Origin: JAWKUK01 sp041398605
Lineage (GTDB): Bacteria; Planctomycetota; UBA1135; GCA-002686595
Length of the DNA stretch: 64,000 nt
Direction: 5' to 3'
Assembly (NCBI GenBank): GCA_041398605.1
Contig: JAWKUK010000017.1
Coordinates: 124,001 to 188,000, forward strand
The notes below the pieces were generated by a model. It was not told the DNA's origin. It searched no databases and was given only the letters and a program-made list of their open reading frames with translations. Positions 52,773 through 62,489 of this stretch are shown here, piece by piece. Each line of letters opens with the position of its first letter. The first letter of the stretch is position 1. The position numbers were made by a program, and so were the translations under genes.

Positions 52773-52977
52773 GACGTGGGTGAGCTCCCTGGCTCGGGCG
52801 CGTCGAGGTCGCGGGGTTGGGCGCCGATTCGGACCCGGGGAGGGATCGACCGATCGCGCGCCCCGGGACAAGGCTCAGCCGGGAAACGAGACCGACCGGT
52901 GCTGCAGGCCGCATTCCGGCCCGCGCGGGCCCACCTCGGCCGCTCTAGATCGTCTATGGGCTCAAACTGGGCCTGAC

Positions 52978-54429
52978 TCAACGCTCGTACGCGAGCGCCA
53001 CGCGCAGCGCGGCGCCCCCGACACGCGGCGCCGCGACGTCGACCTCGACCATGCTCCCGAGCGCCCCGCCGGCGACACCGCGGACAAAGAGCCGGAGGTC
53101 GCGCTGGGCGCCCGCGGCCAGGTCGCCCACGCGCAGCCGCAGCACAGGTTGAGCGGCCTCCCCGCGCTCGACGCGCTGCGGCTCGACGACCTCGAACGAG
53201 CCGTCGTCGCTGCCTACGGCTCCGACCACGAGCTCCGCATCGCGCACGGTCAGGAGGACACCACGCGCGCGCCGCTCGCGCACGTGCACTGGGTTCGCGG
53301 TGCCGAGCCCGCCGACATTTTGCACTACGAGGTCGATCTGCCAGAGGTCAGGCCCGACCGGCCGCGCGCGCCCCACGGCGGCGAGCTCGAGGCGCGGCTC
53401 GGCGTCGAGCGTGACGTACAGCGCCGCGCCCGCGCGTTCGACGTCGCGCGCATCACCGAGCAGCGGCGCTGCCGCGACGGCGAGCCCGAGGCGCAGCCGC
53501 GCAAAGCGGCTGACGCTCCCATACCCAGGCACGTACGCGGGCGGCCCTGGATCCTCCGTCGCCGTGGAGTTCGCCTCGCCGATCGGGGAGAGCGCAAACG
53601 CCTGCGCGCGCGCCGCGCACGCGCTGAGCAGGCGCGCCTCCTCGGCGTCCGCTGCCGTGTCACCGATCGACAGCACTTCCCCAGCGCACGCCGGCGCGCC
53701 GACGATCAGCGCCGCAAAGAGCGAGCGCTCGCCGTCGAGCCACTGCGCCAGCGCGCGCGCGCCCGGCGCAGCGAGCGGGTACGGCCCGCCGCCGGATTGC
53801 AGGGCGAGGTCCCCGTCGACGGGGAAATTGCGCGTGACGTCGAAGGGCAGCGGCGCGAGCGCTGGCCCGCACAGGTCCGGGCGCGCGCCGACGAGGAGCA
53901 CGACGCGCTGTTGCTCGAGGCGCGCGCGCAGCGCCGCGTCGTGCTCCAGGCCGCGCAAGAGCGCGAGGGCGAGATCGAGGGTGGCGTCGACGGACGCGTG
54001 CGGCCCACCAGCGCCGAGCGCGGCGAGTTCACCGGGGGAGCACTGCACGTTGCCAGGCACGACGACGACGCCGGGGGCGCCGCGACGCCCGATCTCCAGG
54101 CCCAGGAGCCTGCGGCCCTCGCGCCCGGGGCCAATATCGATGAGCCGCGCGGCGTCCGGCGCGCGCGCCGCGCACTCACGCAAGACGAGCTCCAGCGCGC
54201 CGAGCGTGCGCTCGGTGTGCCACACCGTCAGCCCGCTGGCGCTGCCCGCGTTGAGGGGCGCGGGCGCCCTCGGCGCAGGCGCGGCAAACCCGGCGTCGCT
54301 CTGCTGGACCGCTGGTGGACCTGGTCGCTGCGCCGCGCCCGGGCCCGCAGGCGTCGCGCTCGACGCGAGCACCAAGGCGCTGAGCCCCGCGATCGCGGCA
54401 GCGCTCGTCCGCTGAAGTGGGCTCATCAT
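52978..54429 (-). CDS. Secreted M14 carboxypeptidase-like protein, zinc motif not conserved
   Basis: The 483-aa protein has a signal peptide (SAAAIAGLSALVLASSATPA). From about residue 70 it follows the M14 order: GREGRRLLGLEIGRRG, then VVVVPGNVQCSPGELAALG where M14 has GGxHxxE, LPFDVTRNFPVDG where M14 has DLNRNFP, and a GGPYPLAAPGARALAQWL segment. The HxxE pair is missing. The C-terminal 170 residues are beta-rich (LTVRDAELVVGAVGSDDGS). It is coupled to a second M14-like gene by ATGATGA. Catalysis is unlikely; binding or scaffolding is a guess. Confidence 0.55.
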   Translation of the reverse strand: MMSPLQRTSAAAIAGLSALVLASSATPAGPGAAQRPGPPAVQQSDAGFAAPAPRAPAPLNAGSASGLTVWHTERTLGALELVLRECAARAPDAARLIDIGPGREGRRLLGLEIGRRGAPGVVVVPGNVQCSPGELAALGAGGPHASVDATLDLALALLRGLEHDAALRARLEQQRVVLLVGARPDLCGPALAPLPFDVTRNFPVDGDLALQSGGGPYPLAAPGARALAQWLDGERSLFAALIVGAPACAGEVLSIGDTAADAEEARLLSACAARAQAFALSPIGEANSTATEDPGPPAYVPGYGSVSRFARLRLGLAVAAAPLLGDARDVERAGAALYVTLDAEPRLELAAVGRARPVGPDLWQIDLVVQNVGGLGTANPVHVRERRARGVLLTVRDAELVVGAVGSDDGSFEVVEPQRVERGEAAQPVLRLRVGDLAAGAQRDLRLFVRGVAGGALGSMVEVDVAAPRVGGAALRVALAYER

Positions 54430-56240
54430 GGTCGCAGGTCCCTCCGCGCGCGCCCCGTCTCTCCGGCGACGGCGTGCAGCGTGAGCACCGAGCCCGGCGG
54501 CGCGCTGATGAGCCACTCGAAGTCCTGGCTCGCGCCGCCGCCGCCCAGGACGCCGACGGCATTGACCGCGTGCCCTGCGAGCAGCGCGTCGTCACAGGGC
54601 GCTTCGAGCGTGAACACGACCTCGCCGGGGACCCGGGCTCGCTCGCCGTCGAGCGCTCCGAGCGCGCCCGAGCTGTGCAGCGCGCCCGAGCCTTTTGGGG
54701 CATTGAGGGCGCCCGCGCCGCCGAGCGCCGTCGCAAACGCGCCGCGGTTCACGACGCGCGCGCGCAGCCGCACGAGCTCCCCCGTGCGCTCGAGCCGCAG
54801 CACCTCGATGTCAAGGCGCGGCAACGCGTCGACGACCTCGCGCACAAAGGGCGCGACGCCGTTCAACGCGTGCGGCAGCAGCTCGACCGGCGGGTCGAGG
54901 TCGACGCGGTTGCGCCAGCCGCCGACCCACGCGCGCCGCCCGATGCCGAGCTCGACGGGGCGCCATTCCGCGAAATCGAGGCCGCCGCACACATCGTCGA
55001 CCCAGCGCGCCCAGCGCCGCTGCGTGTCCGTCGGCGCCGGCCCGCTGCGCGTCTCGGGCAACGGCGTGAGCCGCCGCTGGTTCGCGCGCCCGTCGCGCCC
55101 GACGGCGTCTGGCCCCCACACCGCGACCTCGGCGGCGAGCGCGCCCACGGCGCCATGCAGCCAATCGATCGCCGCGCCGGGGCACTCACGTTCGCGCGCG
55201 GCGCGCAGGGCCGGGACCTCGCTCGAGGCGCGCCCCGTCGCGCGCGCGTAGGCGCTGCCGAGGAACGCGTAGGCCGCGCGGTCGCGGCCTGACGCGAGCT
55301 CCGCGACCAGCGTCCCGCCCGGCCGCGCGACGCCGCCGTGGTTCCCTTGGAACACGAGCGCGATCATGGTCCGTCGCTCGAGCGCGAGGTCCGCGAGCGC
55401 GCGCGCGAGCTGGTCATCGAGGGGAAAGCGCCCCGCGCTGCCGTCGCCGCCCGGCCCCTTCCAGCCCGACGGGAAGTGCGCGTCGAGCTGGACGCCGCCG
55501 AAGCCGTCCTCGTTCCAACGCCCGTCGCCGTCGTCATCGCGCCCCTCTCGCGCGCGCTCGAAGCGCGGCGAGTCGCCGTCCGACGCGCGTACGACAAAGC
55601 GCCGGTCGCGGCTGAAGGTCCAGGCGCCGCGCGAGTCCTCGAGCAGGAGCTCCAGCACCTGGCCGTCGCCGTCGAGGTCGTCGGGCGGGTCCTCGCCGCT
55701 CGCGCCGTCCTCGTCGTCGTCACAGGCCGTGCCGTCGCGGCCATCGTGGCGCTCGCCCGCGACCGCGCGCGCGAGGCCGTCCGGCGACGCCCAGGGCACG
55801 ACCAAAAACGCCAAGTCCGTGCGCAGCGTGTCGAGCCCGACCAACAGCCCATACGCCGCGCGCAGGGCCGCCTCGGAGCCGGCGAGCGAGCGGCCGTCGA
55901 GCCCGCCGAGCAAGAGCACCGTCGAGCGCGACTCCAGCGGCGCGGCGTCCACGCCGCCTGCGCCGAAGAGGACGGCGGGCGGCGTCAGCCCAGAGGCCGA
56001 TTGTGGCAGCTCCACGTGGGTCACGCGGCTCGGATCGGTCTGGCACCAACTGTCCAGGAGCAGGGTGACCTCGCCGAGGCTGTGGTAGCCGTCCGTAGGC
56101 GCGGCGAACGGCGACTCCAGCGAGTCCGTGTCCGAAGCCGGCGCGGCGAGCGCGCGCTCGTCCCCGCGCCGCAGCGCGACCAACGCGGCCACGACGAGCA
56201 ACGTCACAGAGAGCGTGGAGAGGCGAGGCCCGTGGAGCAT
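54426..56240 (-). CDS. Secreted M14-like protein with Asp-rich calcium-type loops, zinc motif not conserved
   Basis: The 604-aa protein has a signal peptide (LSVTLLVVAALVAL). The M14 layout is visible: LLLGGLDGRSLAGSEAAL (His and Glu of HxxE replaced by Asp115 and Ser118), VVPWASPDGLARA, and NEDGFGGVQLDAHFPSGW in place of the NxDLNRNFPxxW region. Asp-rich loops DDDEDGASGEDPPDDLDGDG and GRDDDGDGRWNEDG match the inserts of Planctomycetes M14 proteins. A third-ligand candidate His301 (FQGNHGG) remains. The C-terminus is beta-rich. It is coupled to the downstream M14-like gene. Confidence 0.6.
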   Translation of the reverse strand: MLHGPRLSTLSVTLLVVAALVALRRGDERALAAPASDTDSLESPFAAPTDGYHSLGEVTLLLDSWCQTDPSRVTHVELPQSASGLTPPAVLFGAGGVDAAPLESRSTVLLLGGLDGRSLAGSEAALRAAYGLLVGLDTLRTDLAFLVVPWASPDGLARAVAGERHDGRDGTACDDDEDGASGEDPPDDLDGDGQVLELLLEDSRGAWTFSRDRRFVVRASDGDSPRFERAREGRDDDGDGRWNEDGFGGVQLDAHFPSGWKGPGGDGSAGRFPLDDQLARALADLALERRTMIALVFQGNHGGVARPGGTLVAELASGRDRAAYAFLGSAYARATGRASSEVPALRAARERECPGAAIDWLHGAVGALAAEVAVWGPDAVGRDGRANQRRLTPLPETRSGPAPTDTQRRWARWVDDVCGGLDFAEWRPVELGIGRRAWVGGWRNRVDLDPPVELLPHALNGVAPFVREVVDALPRLDIEVLRLERTGELVRLRARVVNRGAFATALGGAGALNAPKGSGALHSSGALGALDGERARVPGEVVFTLEAPCDDALLAGHAVNAVGVLGGGGASQDFEWLISAPPGSVLTLHAVAGETGRARRDLRP

Positions 56241-56346
56241 CGAGGGTCGTTCGTCCGGGGGCGCCCGGACGCACCGTGCGCGGACCCCTCCCCGCACCCT
56301 GTCGACCCCCTGAGCGAACGACCTTGAGGGCCGCAGCGCGCCGGCC

Positions 56347-59300
56347 TCAATCCGGTCCGGTCGCGAGCTCAGGCTCGCTCGCACGCTCGCCCTCGAGCGC
56401 GTGCTCCGGTTCTGGGACACTCGCGCGGGCCGGGACGATCTCCTTCACAGGCTCACCGCTCTCCCTGTCCCTGGCAGGTCGGCGGTCAAGGGCGAAAGGG
56501 CCCCTAGGCTCGCCGTCCTCCTCTTCATCGCCGGAGTCGCCCGCGCTCGAAGGCGCGAGCTCGCGCGCCTTGCCCGTCGTGCCGGGCGCGAGCTCGTCGA
56601 CCTCGCCGAGCTCGACCGCGACGAAGCGCGACACGCCCTTGATCTGCATCGTGACGCCGTACAACGCTTGGCACGCGCTCATCGTGCCCTTGTTGTGCGT
56701 GACGACGATGAACTGCGTCGTCGAGCGGAACCCGTCGAGCATGCCGAGGAACCGGTCGATGTTGGCGTCGTCGAGCGCCGCGTCGACCTCGTCGAGCACA
56801 CAGAACGGGCTCGGGCGCGCCTCGAACACCGCGAAGAGCAGCGCGAGCGCCGTCATCGTGCGCTGCCCGCCCGACAGCAGGCCGATCGGCAGCAGCTCGC
56901 GGCCGGGCGGGCGCGCGAGGATGTCGACGCCGGCTTCGAGCACGTCCTCGCCCTCGGCGAGCACGATGTCCGCTTTGCCGCCGCCGAAGAGCTGGCGGAA
57001 GATGCGCTGGAAGTTCGTGCGCACCTCCTCGAACGTCTCCATGAACATGCGCCGGCTCTCTTCGTCGATCGTGCGGATCGTCTCCAAGAGGCCCTTGCGC
57101 GCGTCCGAGAGGTCCTTGGCTTGCACCTCGAGGTGCTCGAGGCGCGCGCCGACCTCCTCGAGCTCCTGCATCGCCTCGACGTTGACCGGCCCGAGCTTGT
57201 CGAGCTGCGACTTCAGCTCGTGCACGTGCTTCTCGAGGGCGCGCAGCGCGCCGTCCTCTTCGAGCTCCGCCTCGAGCACGAAGTCCGTCAGGAGCGCCGC
57301 CGCGTCGAGCGCGAGCTCTTCGCCCGCGCGCCCGAGCAGCTCCGTGCGCGCGAGGTCCGTGCGCTGCAGCTCGAGGCGCTGCTTGCCGAGCACCTCGGCG
57401 CGCTCGTCGAGCTCGCCTTGGACGTCGTCCGCCGCCCGGCGCAGCTCCTGCACCTTGGCCGCGCCGCCGCGCTCGCGCTCGCGCAGCTCCTCGAGCTCTT
57501 CTTCGAGCTCGGCGCGCTGCTCGGCGAGGGCCTCGGCCTCGTCGACGAGGCCCTCGACCTCGGCCTCGCCCTCGCCGGCGCTCGTCTCGTAGGCCGCGGA
57601 GCGCTCGTGGGCGCGCGTGATCTCAGCCTCGGTCTCGACGAGCAACCGCGCGTGCCCGTGCAGCCGCTGCTCGAGCGACCCGAGCTCCGACTTCGCCGAT
57701 GCGTGCTCGACCTGCGCGCGGTTCTCCTCGCGGCTCAGGTCCTCGCGCTCGGCCTCGAGCCGGCGGCGGCCCTCCTCCATCGTCTCGAGCCGCTCGTTGA
57801 GCTCCGCGAGCTCCTCCTCCGCGTACGCCGCAGCGGCGCGCGCCTCTTCGAGCTCTTCGGCGAGGCGGTGCGCCTCGGCCTCTGCGCCCTTGCGCTCCGC
57901 GGCTTGCGCGTCGCGCGCGCTGCCGAGGTCGCTCGCGCGCGCGACACACGTGCGCACGCCGGAGTCGGCCTCCGCGCGCTCGCGCTGGGCGGCGTCAAGT
58001 GCCGCGCGGCGCGCGAGGCGCTCCGCGACGAGGCGCTGCTGCTCGTCCGCGAGCTCGGCGAGCCGCGTGTTGTGCGCCTCGACCTGCTCCGCGAGCGCTT
58101 CGGCGCGCTCCTCGAGGTCGTTGGCGCTCGCGCGCCGCCCGATGAACCCCTGCGCCACCTCGCGGTGCCCGCCGACGAAGCCCGCAGCATCGACGACCTC
58201 GCCGCGCGGCGTCGCGAAGCGCCAGCCCGGCTCGAGCCCGATCAGCTCGAGCGCCAGGTCGAGGTTCGACACGATGACGACGTCGCACAGGAGCGCGCGC
58301 GCGAGCGGCCGCAGGTCCGGCGCGACACGCGTGAGCTCGCCGAGGCGCCCCTCGACGCCCGCGCCGTACTGCGCGAAGAGCGAATAGTCGGAGGGCGGCG
58401 GGCAGTCCGGCGCGCCGATCCCGGGCGGGATGACGACCGCGACCTGGCCCAGCTTCTGCGTAGCGCACCAATCGACGATGCGGCGCGCGACGTGCGCGTC
58501 GCGCGCGACGAGGGCGTGCGCGCGCTCGCCGAGCACCGCGTCGAGCGCCCGCGCAAGCCGCGTGTCGATCGTCAGGTGGTCCGCGACGATGCCGAGCAGG
58601 TCATCGGGCTTGCACGGCCCCGTCCCGGCCTGCACCGCCTCGACGACCTTGCGCGCTCCGGCCGAGAGGTCCTCGAGCTCGCGGTCCCGGTCGCGCAACG
58701 CCTCGACGCGGCTCAAAGCCGCCGCGCGCTCGACCTCGCGCGCGGTGCGCTCGGCCTCCGTGGCGCGGATCTCATCGCCCACGCGCACGAGGTCGGCCTC
58801 GGCGGCGGCGAGGCGCCCCTCGGCGTCCGCGCGGTTGCCATCGGCCTGCGCCAGGCGCGCGCGCGCGGCCTCGGTCTCGGCGCCGATCGCCGCGTACGAC
58901 GCGTCGAGGGCCGCGGCGCGCTCAGCCGTGCGCGCCACGCGGTCTTGGGCCGCGGGCAGCGCCTCGGCGAGGTGCCCCGCGCGGTTCTGCTGGCCGGTCT
59001 TCTCGTGGAGCTTCGCCAGGACGACGTCGTTCTGGCGCTGCACCGCCGCGCGGACCTCCTTGTAGCTCGCGCTCAGCTCGCGCGCCTGGCCGGCGAGGCC
59101 GCGCGCGCGCTCCTCGGCGTGGGTCGCGCGCTCGCGCAGCGACTCGAGCGCCTCCGCGAACGCGGCGTGCTCTTCGCGCCGCTCGGCGAGCTGGGCTTCG
59201 AGCGCCTCGCCGCGCTGCGCCTCCTCGCGCGCGCTCGCGCGCCACGACGCGACGCGCATGGCGAGCTGGCTCTGCCGCTCTGCGATCGCGCGCAGGTCGC

Positions 59301-60186
59301 CGGCCACGGCGCCGAGGCGCCCGGACGTGCGGTCCAGCGCCGACACGACCTCGGAGCGCGAGCGCTCCGACGCCTCGATGTCCCGCTCGCACGCCGCCCG
59401 GCGCTGGCGCAGCTCCGAGAGCGCGCCCTCGGCCTCGTGGATCAGCGGCGAGAGGCGCGCGATGCCGGCGTCGAAGGCGGTCAAGCGGTGCGCCAGGTAG
59501 CGCCTCCGCTCGCGGGTCCACTCGTCCTTCGCCGCGACGTAGCGCTCTGCCTTGCCCGCCTGGATCTTCAGCGAGCGGACGCGGCTGCGCAGCTCACCGA
59601 GCACGTCGTCGACCCGCGCGACGTCCTGGTCCACGCGCTTCAAGCGCAGCTCCGCCTCGTGGCGGCGCTGGCGGTAGCGCGAGATGCCCGCGGCCTCCTC
59701 GAAGATCGCGCGGCGCTGCAGCGGGTTCGCGGACAAGACCGCGTCGATGCGGCCCTGCTCGAGCACCGAGTACCCGCGGCTCCCCAGGCCGGTGTCGTAC
59801 AGGAGGTCCTTGACGTCCTTCAGGCGGACCTTGGCGCTGTCGATCTGGTACTCGCTCGAGCCGTCCTTGAACAGCCTGCGCGTGATCGCGATCTCAGGGC
59901 CGTAGCCAGAGAGCTCATCGTTCTCGTTCGCGAGGACGATCGTGACCTCGGCGATGCCGAGCGCCGGCCGGCTGGCCGAGCCCTTGAAGATGACGTCGAC
60001 CATCCCCGACCCGCGCATCGACGTCGGGCGCGTCTCGCCGAGGACCCAACGCACCGCGTCGACGACGTTGCTCTTGCCGCACCCGTTGGGGCCGACGATG
60101 CCGGTCAACGAGTTCGACCCGAAGTCGATGACGGTGCGGTCGGCGAACGACTTGAAGCCGAAGAGCTCGAGGCGTTGGAGACGCAT
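56347..60186 (-). CDS. smc: Chromosome partition protein SMC
   Basis: The 1279-aa ATPase organises and segregates chromosomes. The N-terminal P-loop is GPNGCGKSNVVDAVRWVLGE (32-51). Long coiled coils flank a hinge around residues 520-690 (GIVADHLTIDTRLARALDAV). The C-terminal head has LLSGGQRTMTALALLFAVFE and Walker B VLDEVDAALDDANIDRF. An acidic/Pro-rich tail of about 90 residues follows the head and is not part of the usual fold. Length and order match bacterial SMC. ScpA and ScpB genes are not in the window. Confidence 0.96.
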   Translation of the reverse strand: MRLQRLELFGFKSFADRTVIDFGSNSLTGIVGPNGCGKSNVVDAVRWVLGETRPTSMRGSGMVDVIFKGSASRPALGIAEVTIVLANENDELSGYGPEIAITRRLFKDGSSEYQIDSAKVRLKDVKDLLYDTGLGSRGYSVLEQGRIDAVLSANPLQRRAIFEEAAGISRYRQRRHEAELRLKRVDQDVARVDDVLGELRSRVRSLKIQAGKAERYVAAKDEWTRERRRYLAHRLTAFDAGIARLSPLIHEAEGALSELRQRRAACERDIEASERSRSEVVSALDRTSGRLGAVAGDLRAIAERQSQLAMRVASWRASAREEAQRGEALEAQLAERREEHAAFAEALESLRERATHAEERARGLAGQARELSASYKEVRAAVQRQNDVVLAKLHEKTGQQNRAGHLAEALPAAQDRVARTAERAAALDASYAAIGAETEAARARLAQADGNRADAEGRLAAAEADLVRVGDEIRATEAERTAREVERAAALSRVEALRDRDRELEDLSAGARKVVEAVQAGTGPCKPDDLLGIVADHLTIDTRLARALDAVLGERAHALVARDAHVARRIVDWCATQKLGQVAVVIPPGIGAPDCPPPSDYSLFAQYGAGVEGRLGELTRVAPDLRPLARALLCDVVIVSNLDLALELIGLEPGWRFATPRGEVVDAAGFVGGHREVAQGFIGRRASANDLEERAEALAEQVEAHNTRLAELADEQQRLVAERLARRAALDAAQRERAEADSGVRTCVARASDLGSARDAQAAERKGAEAEAHRLAEELEEARAAAAYAEEELAELNERLETMEEGRRRLEAEREDLSREENRAQVEHASAKSELGSLEQRLHGHARLLVETEAEITRAHERSAAYETSAGEGEAEVEGLVDEAEALAEQRAELEEELEELRERERGGAAKVQELRRAADDVQGELDERAEVLGKQRLELQRTDLARTELLGRAGEELALDAAALLTDFVLEAELEEDGALRALEKHVHELKSQLDKLGPVNVEAMQELEEVGARLEHLEVQAKDLSDARKGLLETIRTIDEESRRMFMETFEEVRTNFQRIFRQLFGGGKADIVLAEGEDVLEAGVDILARPPGRELLPIGLLSGGQRTMTALALLFAVFEARPSPFCVLDEVDAALDDANIDRFLGMLDGFRSTTQFIVVTHNKGTMSACQALYGVTMQIKGVSRFVAVELGEVDELAPGTTGKARELAPSSAGDSGDEEEDGEPRGPFALDRRPARDRESGEPVKEIVPARASVPEPEHALEGERASEPELATGPD

Positions 60187-60218
60187 GGAGGGCAGGGGGG
60201 CCAGCGCGGACGGCGGAC

Positions 60219-62489
60219 CTAGAACAGAGTGACGGGTCGGACCCCCTCAGGTCCAGTGGCGAACGCCCTTCGTCGCGCTTCGAACGCGCGCCAAGCCGTG
60301 AGGCGCCCGAACGAGCCGCGGCGGCGGGGCAAAAAGGGGTGCAGCGCGCCCGACGGGACGGTCGCGAGGAGGTCGGCGAGGCTGGTGCCGAACTGGGCCG
60401 CGCGCTCGTCGTCCCCGCGGGCATCGGCGTGCAGGGGGCCGCCGTCGTGGGCGCCCTCGTGTCCGCGCGCATCGAGGGCCATCGACGGCACGTCGTAGCC
60501 CATCGAGTAGCGCACGTTGCGCTCCTCCTCGGGCCGCGGCATGTCGGAGAAGAGCCGCGGCTGCTCAGAGCGCGCGGCGCTGGCGTCGAGCTCGGCGAAG
60601 CGCGCCGCGGCGGCGTCGGCGGCGAGCGGCGTGATGCGCACGGAGAGGCCGCGCGCCTCCGAGAAGCGCGTCGCGGCGTCAGCGAGCAGGCCCAGGACCC
60701 GCGCGCCCTGCGCGGGGCGCACGCCGCCGTCGCCGAGGATGCGCAGCGCTTCGTCGAGGCCGACGGGCACGATGCCGTAGGACACGCGCTCGCGCAGGGG
60801 CTCGCCCTGCAAGCGGCGGGCCTCGCGCTGGTGGACCTCGAGCTCGGCGAGGCCCTCGATCGCGATGCGCGCAGCGTCGGCGACGAAGCCCAAGAGGGTC
60901 TCCTCGCGCCACGGCCCGGCGCGCCGCGCGAGGCGCGGCAGGTTCAGCGCGACGGCCGCGCCGAGCGCGAGGGACGCGCGGTCCCCGGCGCGGCGCACGC
61001 AGCCCGGCGCCGTCCAGGCGGAATCGGCGCCGTGCCAGACAGGGATCAGCTGGCCAGCGGCGAGGAGGCGCTCGACGGCCCGCGCCAGCTCGCCGTCGTG
61101 GCGCAGCGCGTCAGCTCCAGCGGCCTCGAGCTCTTCCAGCGTCAGGAACAGGCGCGGCGCGGGGTACCCCTCGACGGTGAGCCCGTCGAGCGCGAGCACG
61201 AGCTTGGCGACAAACGCGCCGCCGCGCGAGCCTGCGGCGCTGCGGCCCGTCGGGCGCGCCAGGTCGAGGTGGCGCCGCGCGCCTTCGGCGCCGGTCGCGA
61301 GCGCGAGCAACGCGTCGCGCAGCACCGCGTCGCCGCGGACCGTGCGCATGGCGGGCGCGAGCACCTTCGCGATCTCCTCGAGCACGAGGCCTTGGCCGCA
61401 CTCCGCCGCGAGGGTGGCCGCGTCGAGCGCCACCTCGAACGGCGACGTCAGCGACGGCTCGCGCCGCAAGAGGAGCTCCGCGGGCAGGCTGCGCCAGAGC
61501 GCCCGGTGCGGGCGCTCGAGGTCGACCAAGTGGTGGTCGCCGACCCGGTGGCGCTCGGCCGAGACCTCGCCCAGGACGTCCTCGAGCGCGTGCCGGCGCA
61601 GCACCTCGCCCGCGACCCGCTCTTCGAAGGTCGCGGCGCCCCCGCTGCCGTCGAGGTGCGCGCTGTTTGGGGCGCCGGGGCGGCGAACGCGGCTGTCGGT
61701 GAAGAGGCGGCGCAGGTCGTAGCGCGGCACGCCGAGCGCCTCGTGCGCCCGCAGCGCGCGGTCGAGGCCGAGCGCGAAGAGCTCGTTGCTGACGAGCTCG
61801 CGCACGAGGCCCGTCGAGAGGCGCCGCAGGCCCGCGCCGGCCACGCGGGCTTCGACGCGCTCCGCGATCTCATGCGCGCGGTCGCGCGGCACGCCCGCCT
61901 CTTCGACCAGCGCCGCGACGATGCGCGCGGGGTTCCAAGGCTCCGTACCAGCCGCGCCGCGGACGTCGGGCAGCCGCGCGCCGGCAGCGCGCGAGGGCGC
62001 GTCGACGCGCAGCGCCTCGCGCGCCGCGTTGCGCCGGGCGCGCGACACGATGAAGGCGCGGGCGACGGGGGCGCGCCCGAGCTCGATGAGCGCGCGCTCG
62101 ACGAGCTCGCCGATCGTCTCGAGCGCGACCTCCTGCGCGAGCTCCGGTTCACCCATGGGCGGCCGCCCCTCGCGCCGCGCGAGCCCCGGGACAGCGCCAC
62201 GCGCGAGCGCGAGCGAGACGATCGCGGCGACCTCGTCGGCGAAGCCCGAGTCGTCGTCCCCGGCCTCGGCCTGGGCGCGCCGCACGGAGGTCGCGATGCG
62301 CGCGCGATCAAAGGCGAGCACGCGCCCTTCCTCGTCGCGCACGCGCCCCGGCGTGGCCGGCAGCGCCGTGGAGCTTGAATCGTCGACATCGGGCGCGGCC
62401 CCGACCTCCTGCGGCGCGCCGCGCCCAGCCGATCGCCGACGGGGCGGGCGTGAGCCGCCCGACGCCGAGCGATCTGTGGGAGCATTCAC
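60219..62489 (-). CDS. ATP-cone protein with class III ribonucleotide reductase-like region (NrdD-like)
   Basis: The 756-aa protein begins with two ATP-cone-type regions: VRDEEGRVLAFDRARIATSV at about residue 50 and WNPARIVAALVEEAG with TGLVRELVSNELFALG at about 185-240. The remainder follows NrdD order: VGDHHLVDLERP like the HIHDLD region, PGCVRRAGDRASLALGAAV then ALNLPRLARRAG like the active-site Cys and VTINLPR region, and VSYGIVPVGLDEALRIL. No C-terminal zinc cysteines or glycyl-radical site were found. A GTG at 62489 with GGAGG 6 nt upstream is preferred; it lies inside nrdR. Activity as a reductase is doubtful; allosteric nucleotide sensing is plausible. Confidence 0.55.
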   Translation of the reverse strand: MNAPTDRSASGGSRPPRRRSAGRGAPQEVGAAPDVDDSSSTALPATPGRVRDEEGRVLAFDRARIATSVRRAQAEAGDDDSGFADEVAAIVSLALARGAVPGLARREGRPPMGEPELAQEVALETIGELVERALIELGRAPVARAFIVSRARRNAAREALRVDAPSRAAGARLPDVRGAAGTEPWNPARIVAALVEEAGVPRDRAHEIAERVEARVAGAGLRRLSTGLVRELVSNELFALGLDRALRAHEALGVPRYDLRRLFTDSRVRRPGAPNSAHLDGSGGAATFEERVAGEVLRRHALEDVLGEVSAERHRVGDHHLVDLERPHRALWRSLPAELLLRREPSLTSPFEVALDAATLAAECGQGLVLEEIAKVLAPAMRTVRGDAVLRDALLALATGAEGARRHLDLARPTGRSAAGSRGGAFVAKLVLALDGLTVEGYPAPRLFLTLEELEAAGADALRHDGELARAVERLLAAGQLIPVWHGADSAWTAPGCVRRAGDRASLALGAAVALNLPRLARRAGPWREETLLGFVADAARIAIEGLAELEVHQREARRLQGEPLRERVSYGIVPVGLDEALRILGDGGVRPAQGARVLGLLADAATRFSEARGLSVRITPLAADAAAARFAELDASAARSEQPRLFSDMPRPEEERNVRYSMGYDVPSMALDARGHEGAHDGGPLHADARGDDERAAQFGTSLADLLATVPSGALHPFLPRRRGSFGRLTAWRAFEARRRAFATGPEGVRPVTLF

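Noticed and set aside
52918..52931. 14-nt palindrome GGCCCGCGCGGGCC as an operator or terminator
   Set aside because: A GC-only palindrome of this length is expected by chance in DNA of this composition, and it leaves no proper hairpin loop.
56401..60222. A 1273-codon plus-strand open frame across smc
   Set aside because: It mirrors the smc coding strand. SMC has all expected motifs, while the antisense frame shows only compositional Arg/Leu/Val/Glu runs.
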